Below are positions 37,755-48,545 of a DNA stretch of 64,000 nucleotides, in pieces; position 1 is the stretch's first letter; the number at the start of each line of letters is the position of its first letter. The position numbers and the translations under genes were made by a program. The notes below the pieces were generated by a model. That model was not told where the DNA came from, ran no database searches, and saw nothing but the letters and a program-made list of their open reading frames with translations. The DNA is taken from contig NW_002476377.1 in the NCBI RefSeq assembly GCF_000189635.1, positions 62,001 through 126,000 of the forward strand. Direction: 5' to 3'. This DNA comes from Tetrahymena thermophila SB210 (taxonomy: Eukaryota; Ciliophora; Oligohymenophorea; Hymenostomatida; Tetrahymenidae).

Positions 37755-38498
37755 CTTTATATATTAATTTTTAATATATAAATTTTTGAATGCAGTTATT
37801 ATGTTCTTTTTTAATAAATCTAATACTACAAATCTTATAATTAAATTGGAATAAAAATTAAAAAAGAACCTTCAAAATATTGATTTTGAAAATAAAATCT
37901 AGAAGATCAACAATATATATCCCTTAAATAGTCTTTCTTTAAATAAATATCTAACACTAAAACTAAAAAATTTCAAAAATAAAAATATTTTATTAACTAT
38001 TAATAAATTATTCTTTTTTATTTTATTTTATTAATTAAAAATGAGAATAATAATATTTTAATTTAATTATTTGAATTGAAAATTTAACTAAGAATGTGCG
38101 TTACATGTGCATTTATGATTCTTCCAATTTGATAATCAGTAATATTAATTTAATTTTATAATTTTATATTTTTAAAAGAAAGATTTATCTTATTAATTTA
38201 TTTCTTTCTTTCTTACTTAATAATAAAATGAATATTATTAAACTCTTTTATCATTAAAATAATTTAATTTAAAAGTAGTATAAAGTATTTATTTAATTAA
38301 AATAGTAGTTAAATTATCTTTTTAAAATATAAAAAAATTTAAACAATCAAAGTAGTAAATAATCATTTTAATTTTTCCTAAAATTAAAGATTTGCTTATT
38401 TTATAAGCATAAATACCATATGATTTATTCTTGCTTTTGTAAAAATTTCATAATATATTGTTATTAGATTGAGTGCTAATTTCATTTGAAATGCTCAT
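37755..38498. other. AT-rich intergenic stretch
   Basis: Upstream flank of paralogue C. 38067-38400 aligns loosely with 42709-43020 upstream of D. No gene seen. Confidence 0.55.
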
Positions 38499-38942
38499 TC
38501 AGTTTAAAATAATATATTTACTACAATAAAAGTTTGGAATTGCATCTAAAATTAATACTATTGATTTATTACTGTTACTAAGCTAATTTATCCATCTATC
38601 TCAGCTATCATGATATTAAGTATTGTAGAATTGAAAAAACTAAGATTTTAAACATTAGATAGCTTTAGAGAAAACAGAATTTGAATTGAGAGTCTTAGGT
38701 TTTTATAAATTGTAAGGAAAGTAAATATATGCATAGTACATTTCAAACTATCTCGTAATATCTACAATATTTTTTCGAGATAAGAAATATGTAGTAGAAG
38801 TTCATTCCATATCTATAATTCTTTATAGGTATTCCTACTTATAAATGTCAGAAATTGTATATGTTTAATTTTCTTTTACAGCATTCTTTATTTAAGCTTA
38901 TTCTTAGCTAGTTAATTGAGGACTCTTAGTAAATTAAACCAT
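38499..38942 (-). pseudogene. probable decayed gene
   Basis: From ATG 38942 one frame gives coding-like text (MVQFTKSPQLTSQEQAQIKN, YTISDIYKQEYLQRIIDME, later NIVDITRQFEMYYAYIYFP and NKSIVLILDAIPNFYC). It is broken by two in-frame TGA codons, near 38800 and 38605. An alternative is a live gene with unrecognised introns around those TGAs. No family recognised. It sits between paralogues C and D. Confidence 0.35.
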
Positions 38943-39651
38943 TCTTTAAATTGATTGATATATCTTATGGAAGTAACAATAGGTTATAATTTAAGTTTTT
39001 TACAATTAGATTCAATCAGTTTACAAATTTTTTAATTATAAATTAAAGGTATATTTTGAATTCTAGTAGAGTTTATACATCTTAAATATTAATTGATATT
39101 TATTATATGTATTAAAATGGATAATATACATACCAATCCTATTAAATTGCTAATTTAAATATCATAAAAAATAATTAGAGAAGAAAGAGTTATTTTTAAA
39201 AATTTAGATTTTAGTTAAATCAATATTTTTAATATAAATAAGGTATTTAAATTTATATATTTTAAATACCTATAACAATTGATTAATATAAATAATACAT
39301 ATTTAATAATAGTAAAGAATTTAAATTTAATTGTATATATATTTATATAGATAAGGTATCATCTATTTGTTCTAATTGTTAAATAAGTTTTATTTTCAAA
39401 TATTTCAAATCAATAATTTATGATTAATTTATTAATTCTAATAAATTATTAATTGTTTTTTATTTGAAAAATAAATTATTTAATTACTCTATTCCCTTTG
39501 GATAAACCCCCTTGAGGTTACTATTTATTGAAAACTAAGAATATTTAATAAGTACTATTCATAATTTTTATATAAGGTTTCTATTCAAGAGGACTATTAT
39601 CCAAGAGAATATAGTAACAATATTTAACAATAAGAATTATATCAAATTAAA
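38943..39651. other. intergenic with duplicated block
   Basis: 39045-39355 is the copy of 29940-30240. 39560-39620 carries the family's 3' flank words TATTCAAGAGG and ATTATCCAAGAGAATATAG. No gene. Confidence 0.55.
39045..39355. repeat. dispersed duplicate of 29940-30240
   Basis: Non-coding block downstream of paralogue D, same order of words as downstream of B, with small indels. Confidence 0.6.
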
Positions 39652-42523
39652 TCAAAATATTAAAGGTCTATTAAATTAGTTTGTTTGATTATTAAGATAG
39701 CTGCAATGAGTTTAATATTCTAATTAAGTTTAAATTTGCTACTAAGAGTATTAAATATAATCATAAGTTTGATAATATTATTAATTAGATTCGTAAAATT
39801 CATAAGAAAATAGGTTATTTATGTTTTGTGAATCATAATTAATAGTAAATTATGAATATATTATTATATCTGGTTTTTCTGAAGTAAAATACTAAATATC
39901 ATTTTAAGCTATAAATATTTTTAACAAAAACATTTAATTAAATTTTGATAATTAAAGTTACATGATCTTGATTGGTTATTTACTTCATATTCCATATTTT
40001 GATCTATATTCTGAGTATTCAAAGATATCTAATTATTTTCTAAAGATTTTTAAATAAAATTAAGTATATTTACTTGACTTAAATTATATTTTACTATCAA
40101 GCCTTCCTTAGATATTATTAAGAGGTTTTTAATATTCTTCAGTATGATTTAATGAACCTTAAGAATATTTAATATTATCATGTTCCTCATCTATCTACTC
40201 AAGTATTTTATTAGCTTCCTTCTTATTATACTCATTTATTAACTTAATTAGATATTAAATTTATTTATTTTTTTCATAAATAAATTCTCTAAAGCAGTCA
40301 TCCACTAATTTTATTTTGTGATCTCTTTAATTATTTTAATTCTAACAAATCTTTTTATCCTAACTTAACAATTTTAAAACAAATAACTTATTATCGTTAT
40401 TTGTTTAACATTCTAAAAAAGATTAATTTTAAGAATTAATCTTTTCGTCGTCTAAAAGCAATTTAATAGATCTAATAATAGCAATTATATTAAATTACTA
40501 ATATTAATTTTAAAATTCTATAAATTAAGCTTTTTCATTTTCAGATTCATATTGAACTGAAAATGGATTGTAATAAAATCTTTTTAGTTTTTTAAATAAA
40601 AAATGAATGATAATTGCAAATTCATTTTAAATTTAATTATTTTAATTAAATTTTTGTTTTTAAATTTTGTAAGTAAGCAATTCTAATTAAAATTCGCGAT
40701 TGACCTACTAAATTGTGCACCTAATTTAAATGTTGCTTTATAGCATTAAATTTATTAATTTTTCCATTTACATCGATTAATAAAATTTTTTATTTGCAAA
40801 AATTTCATTTATAGACATTCGTATTAGGAAGATGTCACTTTTGAAGGTATCGTGTGATTCATAGTTATCCGTATATCCTAGAGGAGTAAAAAACTTATTA
40901 AATATTTTAATTTGAAAGAATCCAAAATCAATGATTTTAATTTTGGTATCATAATCCAGAACTGTCAAAACGTTTTAATCTGAATTTATGATATTCAATG
41001 AATGTACATAACAAAAAGGTTTGATAATTTTTTGTATATAATTGATTGCTTTCTTCAAATCAACTTTCTAATTATCTAAGAGTTACTTTAAGTTTTATCC
41101 TTACTTTTTTTGAAGAACTATGGTATCAAAATTTTTATCAGCAAATACTTCCTCAATATTCTAAATATTTAGATAACATAGCAATATCTAAATACAAGTT
41201 TCGTTTAGTTTTTAAAATTCTTTTTGTTCGCTAGTTTTCTTTTCTTCCTTCGATTATTTTTTTATTAATTTCTCATTTTATATTTTGTATATATCCAATT
41301 TATACATGTTGGTCACTCCAAATTCTTTAAAAGATGTATATTCATTCTATAATTTGTCTGATGATTCCAAAAATGTTTTGTATAAATTACAAATCAAACA
41401 GTTATATTAAAAAATGAGGTCAAGAAACTATTCGAAGTAAGTATTTGTTTATTTGCAGATTTAAAAAATGAGATTCATGTTCTTGATAGGATCCCTCTTT
41501 TTTACCTTAAATTATTGCAATTTTTTGAATTCATAAAATAGTTCTCTGCAAAAAAGATTGTAATATATGGTTTCTATGTAGCTTAGTATCTTGCTGTTCT
41601 AATTTAAAAAAAGTAAAAGAAGACTCTTTTCAGGATTCTTACCAAGATTTAGTAAATATATTTTAGAGTTATCTAAATCCTTATTGATAAAGTAAAAATG
41701 AATTTAAAAGAGCTCACCTTGATTTTGTATTCTCTTATTAACATTAATTTCATCATTAATGAGAGTTTGAAAATTGTTCAAATGTTCTATCTATTTTTTA
41801 AGATCATTTAACTTATTAGACATGTATGTATGCACTGATTCAATGAATCCTAATTGCCCTATAATCAAGAGAAAAAAAAGAGGATTAATAAGTAATTAAT
41901 CAGTATTAAACAAAGAATGATCAACAAATTTTTTATAAACTAATACTTTCTTCTTTGCTCTTTGACCTATTTAACTCATATAAATTATAAAATTTGGAAA
42001 GCTCTTCAAGTAAGGCTTTTACATTAAAGTACTCTTCCTTTTAAATGTTTTAATAAACATATGCATATTTCAAGCGATTTTAAAGTTAGATTTCATATTC
42101 ATAAGTTTTAGGTTAAAATAGCGTATCAATTAAGGAAATAAAGCTCTATTTATATACACAACTTGCTTTCCATTATCTATTTCTTCATTATTTCTAGCTT
42201 AATCGATGTAATCCTTTATCAACTTCATGATATCTTAAAATTATTAATTCTTCTATTCCTTTAAATATTATATCTTAATTGTAAAATGTTTAAAACTAAG
42301 TAAATATGTATGATTGATTACCTTTAATTGATCATTTAGCGCCTTTTTGTTTTTTTATCCATTTAATTTATTTTAAAAAATAATGAATAAGTGAATAAAA
42401 TGAAATATATATTACCTATTCACTATTTAGCTGTAATATTTTAAAAATTAAACTTCTACTAATCTTAAAAGTATCTGAATTATTTCTTTTAAAAACTTAA
42501 ATTAAGTTTATGTATTTCTCCAT
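39652..42523 (-). CDS. degenerate member of the TPR-like/kinase family (paralogue D)
   Basis: ATG at 42523 (MEKYINLIQVFKRNNSDTF), TGA at 39652; still open throughout in the ciliate code. Relative to B and C it has lost about 170 bp encoding the TPR-like ILLRLG...YDEA helices (junction near 41490), in frame. The catalytic loop is wrecked: where C has IIHSDFKLENVV, D has IINSDQNVLTVL, missing FKLE. The activation segment has no APE (NYESHDTFKSD). IIDFG remains. It therefore cannot be an ordinary kinase. Maintenance of the frame suggests either a retained pseudokinase role or very recent decay. Confidence 0.75.
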
Positions 42524-45015
42524 CTTTTTATATTAATTTCAAATATTAAAAAATGCATATAAATATTTATATTTTTTAAGCTGTTATTTATTTAATTTTT
42601 TACTCTAAGAAGTATAAATAAAAGTGTTTTATACAAAAATAAATAGTTATTGTTTTTTTTATTTCGTTTTTTTTTTCAAAATTATAATTAAAAAATATTT
42701 TTACTTTATTATTTGAATTCCTTATTTAGGAAAGAATACTCATGAGTATTTATTTATAATAATTCCAATTTGTTAATCAATAGTAAGTATTTAATTTTAT
42801 CATTTTATATTTACCATTTTCATTTATTTCTTTCATTGTTAATAAAAAAATAAGATTATTAATCTGTTTTACCATTAAAATTATTTAATTTACAATTAAT
42901 ATAAAATATTTATTTTATTAAATTAATTATTAAGTTATCTTTAAAAAAAAAATTAAACAATTATTGCAGAAAATAATAATTCTAATTTCTCTTAAGTTTT
43001 ATCTTTAGCTTATTTTTTAACTGTAAATTAATACCTTAAAATTTCTACTTATATATGTATTTATTTTATAATATATTGTAGTTCTTTTAATTTTATGTTT
43101 ATTATCTGCAAGCGACAGACCTTAAAAAAAATATTTTTTTGGCAAGCTGCAATAAATTAAAAAATATTTTGTAAGTAAGTTAGTAATCAATAATTCATAA
43201 TATATATAATTAGTTAATTATTATTTGAAACACAATTAATGAACTTAATATCCATAACAAATCCTATTAAAATAAATATAAATTTTTTGTTTATTAATAC
43301 ATTTGAAGATATTGAGTTTCTTTAATGTAAATAAATATGAACCAATTCTTAGAATAATTATATAGTTAATAAATAAATTATTTTCAACGTTTAAAATATT
43401 TGCCTTATTAAAAAGTGGGTTCATCATAAGAGTGACTTGTTTTTATGGATATTTTCTATGTTATAATGGAGAATTTAAATTTTAAAATATTTATTTGAAT
43501 GGCTTTTGAAATTTAATTTTGCGTTAATACGTCGAATTTAAATATCTCGTAATCTACCAAAAAAATTGAAAGTAGATAATATTTAAAACCCTTCCTTGAT
43601 TTTCTTCTATTTTAATTAATATTAATAATTCTTATAAGGCACAGATAAATTTTGGCTGATTAATAGCTTTCGTAGAAATTAAATTCCTCTACTAAATTAA
43701 TTCAAGTTCTCCTCTAAATTTTTGCTCAGCAAATTCTACTTGATTGTATCAAATAGACAAACACAAAAATCAAAAAATATTTTTAAAATAATTCTATTTG
43801 TATTTGATCAGCTTAGAGAAGATATAATTACACATATGTTGGTGAACAATAGAGTAATCTTTATTTCTAAGACAATGATGTTTATTTAAATTATTATCAC
43901 TTGAAAGAAGCACATATGTTTCCTTATTCTTTATATTTTTAGCAACTCAAAAAACTATCAATTAAAATATTTAAAGTTACATCTCTAAGAATTATAATTT
44001 TCCATTACTTTTTTAGACTAAAAAGGGTAGTATTTCCAAACTGAAAGAAATTTTTAGTAGTATATTTGATATAAAGTATAAAATTTGAAAATCTTTCTTC
44101 TCCATTAATCAGTTTCCTTTATAACAAAACCAACTAAAAAAAATTTGTTTTCTCTTAAAATAGATAATTTTTTTAAAAAGTTTCATTTGTTTAAAATAAA
44201 TGAAGAATCTTCTTTTAAAAATAGCTCTATTTAAATATCTTTTTTTATATTTAAAACTAGTTTTCAATAATAAAGCATCATTTAAAGCTTCTAAATTCAT
44301 TTCAAGCATTCAAAAAATGTTTATTGTGTTATGTTATGAACTTTTTTGCGTTTGTTGTTGTGTCACTTAGGTTTAAAGAAATTATATAGAACGAAAAAAT
44401 ACAAAAATTAATTTAAAAAAATAAGTACATTTATTTAGTTAAAGTAAATATACTTACGTTATTAACTAAATAACAGTGTTATATTTAAAATTCCAAAGAA
44501 ATTTATATGAATATAATAAGAAACAGTTGAGTTTTTGTTGGATGAAGTATATATATGTAGTAAATTGCATAACCAAAATGATAAATGAATTTAGATATAT
44601 GTAAAGCAGTACAAGAATTAAGACAATACATTTAGAGAGCATATATTTATATATTTAAAGTAAAGTACTTAAAATTAAGTGCAATTTTTTATACAAAAAT
44701 ATTTGGTTAAGTGGTAAATAGTTTGTTTTTATTATAAATTTTGTTTGTTTGATTGATTGATTATGCTGGCACTGTAATTTAGTCAGACAGTTTTTATTGA
44801 AAAATCTTTTTATATATTACTTTATAAGCTACTTTTTTTCATTTTCAAATGTGATTTTTATTAATCGATGCATCGAGTCAGTCACATTTTTTAAAATGTG
44901 TTTAAAAGTAGTTTAAAATTTTAATGAAATTTTATTTTTTAAAGTTATTTCTTTCCTTTTATAAATAAAGCATTTATTTATATTTTTAAAAGCTTAGATT
45001 TATGATTGATTGAAA
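42524..45015. other. AT-rich intergenic stretch
   Basis: 42709-43020 is the upstream flank shared with paralogue C. The rest is A/T-rich. Short open frames at 43245-43427 and 44109-44309 (minus) have chance-like composition. Nothing else supported. Confidence 0.5.
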
Positions 45016-45420
45016 TCAATAACCACAGAAATATTATCTCTTTAAGATAGGGGCAAAAGAGAAATCTCTGTTTAACTCAATTTATCCTGGCATAATGTTT
45101 TCTTCATTTTAATCCTCAGAGAAGTAAGATATTTCCATAGAACTATCGTTATCGGAATTATCACCTGCAACATTAAAGCTTATTGTGTTTCTTTTTTGTA
45201 TAAATAAGATATCACCGTTTTGAACGCTAAGCTATTTAAGTGTTTTATTGTTATCTTATATTAAAGCACCGTTGATACTAAAATCACAACCAGAAACAGT
45301 GAGGTGGGATTAAGCATAAATTAATAACTTTAAGGTATTTAAATTATCATTTTCCAAAGCAATCACTTGGAACTTTTCACCGTTGTAGTTTTAGATATTA
45401 ACAAAGAGTTCAGCTTCCAT
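45016..45420 (-). CDS. small ubiquitin-like-domain protein
   Basis: 134 aa, no intron, ATG at 45420, TGA at 45016. Residues 1-77 fit a ubiquitin fold: beta strand MEAELFVNIQNYNGEKFQVI, helix around LNTLKLLIYAQSHL, then FSINGALIQDNNKTLKQLSV and NGDILFIQKR, which corresponds to the ubiquitin-like part of Ddi1 (NGR...KTLKEYGIxDGDxLL). The remaining 57 residues are acidic and Ser/Asn-rich and end in YFCGY, with no diglycine for conjugation, so it is a type-II ubiquitin-like domain that probably binds the proteasome or a partner. The Ddi1 protease domain is absent. Alternatively an unrelated UBL protein. Confidence 0.75.
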
Positions 45421-46502
45421 TTTATTGTTTAGTTTATCTTGGATATTTTTTTGATTTTAAATATTAAATTTATAGAGATTGAATCTATTTTTGGATAATT
45501 TGATTTTTTAACTTTTTATTTCTAAATTAATTAATTATGAGTTTGAATGAATGATTAACTACAACTTTAACTGGCAGTATTCATTCTTCTATTCTTTTAC
45601 TAATTTTTTTTCTATTTTAACTTTGATAATATTGAATGGAAATTAATTAGACTATAGCCAGACTCTTGCTATTTAATAGGCTCGGAATGTGAGAGAAGCA
45701 ATCAAATAAATAATATCTTTGGCAAATTTAGATCTATGAATAAAATTATTTACTTTTCGCATTAAAAATATTTTTATTCTCATATAATTATAAAAAGGAA
45801 TCATATTACAAAATAAGAATAGAAATTTGAACTTTATAAAAGCTCATCAACGATACAGCGATTCAGCAAATTATAGGATTATCTGTGTAATGTAATATCT
45901 CCCATATGATTAAGTGAAAAGATAAGATGGAATAGACTGAAATTCTAATTAAATATCAAAAGCATACCACACAAAATAATAATTTCACATATAAAAGTAA
46001 ATGTGTGTAATGGCCTTCTCAACAAAATTTCTATTGTTGGATAAATAATATAGTATTATTTAATTTTAGTTTACTGACATGTTGCCTCTACTTATTAAAA
46101 GTTGATTTATCAAATTGAAAAAAATTAAGCTTAAACATACATAGATAAATTGATTCATTTTAAATGTTTAGAAGTTTCTTAAAAATATAGATTTTAAATA
46201 GAAAATTTTCTATCAGATTTTCTTCTTCTTTCTTGTCAATTAGCCCCCAAATCTAAATAAATAAATAAGTAAATAAATAAATGAATTAAAAAATTTTCTT
46301 GTAATCATCTATACTAAAATTAAGAATTTTTTTGTCATTCAAAAATAATTAATTTTTTTTTAAAATAGAAGAATATTAATTATAATCGATATCATCGTTG
46401 TTTTTCTATCTAGCTAAATAGATCTTTTTCTACTTTAATCATAAAAGTATTGTATGATGAATTGATCATTTAATAAGAATTTATTATAGTCTCTTTATTC
46501 AT
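45421..46502. other. AT-rich intergenic stretch
   Basis: Upstream of the ubiquitin-like gene. TAAA microrepeats near 46255-46285. No gene seen. Confidence 0.55.
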
Positions 46503-46719
46503 TCACCAAATATTCTCAAAGACTAAATTTAAAAAGGTGTCTTTTTCACTTACTTCCTCGATTAATCAATCTATGTTTATAAGTATTATTTTATTCTCTT
46601 TTCATTTTCAAAGCATCATAAACATTTTACACTTGCATTTGATAAGCTTTTATTCTTGAATAATTTTTGTGTTTTCCTTTAATTATAATATCTGATAAAA
46701 GATAAAAAAACTCAAACAT
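46503..46719 (-). CDS. possible small gene, unknown function
   Basis: ATG at 46719 opens MFEFFYLLSDIIIKGKHKN, then KAYQMQVQNVYDALKMKREQ and YKHRLINRG. A very short intron (31 nt, 46521-46551) would join to IFENIW and TGA at 46503, about 61 aa. Past that TGA the same frame continues with coding-like text to about 46380, so a different splice or a decayed gene is also possible. No family recognised. Confidence 0.3.
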
Positions 46720-48545
46720 TATATATAATATTGGGAGTTTAGTTATTATAAATAAATATATTCTAAAAAAATTGCTAATTTTTAGATTTTACATTAATTT
46801 TTATGTATGAATTATGATAGAAAAGATATTTTGTTACTCTATTATGTGTAAAGCATTTAATGACATTCCCCTTAAATCAATTTATCTAATAATTCATTGG
46901 TTTGTTTGTTCTTATTATCCTGTCATCATATAAATTATTTAATTATATATGATTTCAATTTTTATATACAAAATTTATGAAATAATTAAAAAAATCATAA
47001 ATGCTAACATTCATTACATCATAATTTGAAGCAAGTTGGAAAGAAATTGCTTATTTAAGCGGATCCATATTTTATAATTTACATTCTTAGATTTTTAATC
47101 TATTTAAATTTTGGCTTTTGAGTTTACTATTATGGTATGTAAATTACTAATTTAAGTGATAGTAAAAAGCTTTTATTAGTTTATTATTGTCATCTCTTAC
47201 AGAAAAATAGATTTCTGTTATCTTTTTAATTTACAACTAAATTTTGTAAAGATTATCTCCTATTATTTGTGTTTAGAAGCTAACTTTATTGGTAATATCT
47301 GATAAATATTAACGAAAGTATTACTAAAATCTTTTCAGAAAATATTCATTCTACTAAAAATAAAACAATGGTTATATCAAATATTTTTATAGTAATACTT
47401 CTAATAAATTTGCAAAAGCAATTTATAATTAGGTTTCTAACAAAATTAATTTCAAAATTATATTTCTTTTTAATTCTTACAGCATTCGTTCCAAATGTAA
47501 AAATTATAATTCTATTCATTAGCTTCTAATTAATATTTTATATTTATCATTCACGACAAAAATAAAGAAAATTTATTATTAGAAAAAGTTTCCAAGCCAA
47601 AAGCAAGCAGAATTTTAATTTAGAAATTATCATCCTTAGGAATTACAATTAATTAAACACAAAAATAAATTTTAATGTGACAATAAGCTTTTGCTTTAAT
47701 AATAGTAATATCACGTGATTTATTTTTATGCTTGTATAAATTTACTTTTGGGTAAAAATAAAAAGTATCTATTTATAAATGTTACAAATCTATATGTCTA
47801 TATCTAAAACCTGATTAAAAATAAGTATAGTGCTAAGGTAAAATTAATATTTTTAGAAATAAATAAGTTCTAATCCATAAATTGAGCCCCAATTTTTTGG
47901 AGTTTACACTTATTTCAATTATTAATTTTTTAGTTATAAAGATTATAATTTTTTAAAATAGATAATTAATCTAATGATAAACTAATAGATAATGAATTTA
48001 TCAACATTATTTTTGCATAGTTACTCATTAAATTAATTTATAATATTTTTTATTCCTATATAGAAAAAAAATTTCTAATGATCTACATAAAATGGTATGT
48101 TTTTCTGTTGATTTTTGGCATATTTAAATAAAATTTATTTTAAATGATGAAATGAGGGAATTTATTAATAAACTTACTTAAAATTTAAACAAACAAACAT
48201 AGCATGGATATTTTTTTTATCATATATATAATAAATTGTTTAAAATTTATATTTAATATAAAATTAATTCTACTAAGATTAAGAAGATTTCTTTGCAATT
48301 AATTAATTATATAAATAAATAAATAATTTATCTCTCTTCATAATTCAATTGCAAATTATTTATTTATTTACTTACTTACTTACTTACTTATTTCATTTTT
48401 TATTATTTTATTTGTTTGTTTGTTTTATTTTTGTTTAAAGCTTTCTTTAATCATTCGCTTTATTTATTTTTAGAATAAGTTAAATTAAAGAATTCATTGA
48501 TTCATTTATATAACTTTATCTGATTGTTTTTTTTACTCATTTTTT
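46720..48545. other. AT-rich intergenic stretch
   Basis: No gene supported. (TTAC)n near 48366-48390, (TTTG)n near 48410-48425 and TAAA repeats near 48310-48330 lie just downstream of the LSG1 stop codon. Confidence 0.6.

Noticed and set aside
48360..48430. TTAC/TTTG microrepeats as telomere-like or recombination repeat
   Set aside because: Not G4T2-type telomeric; ordinary microsatellite in intergenic A/T-rich DNA.
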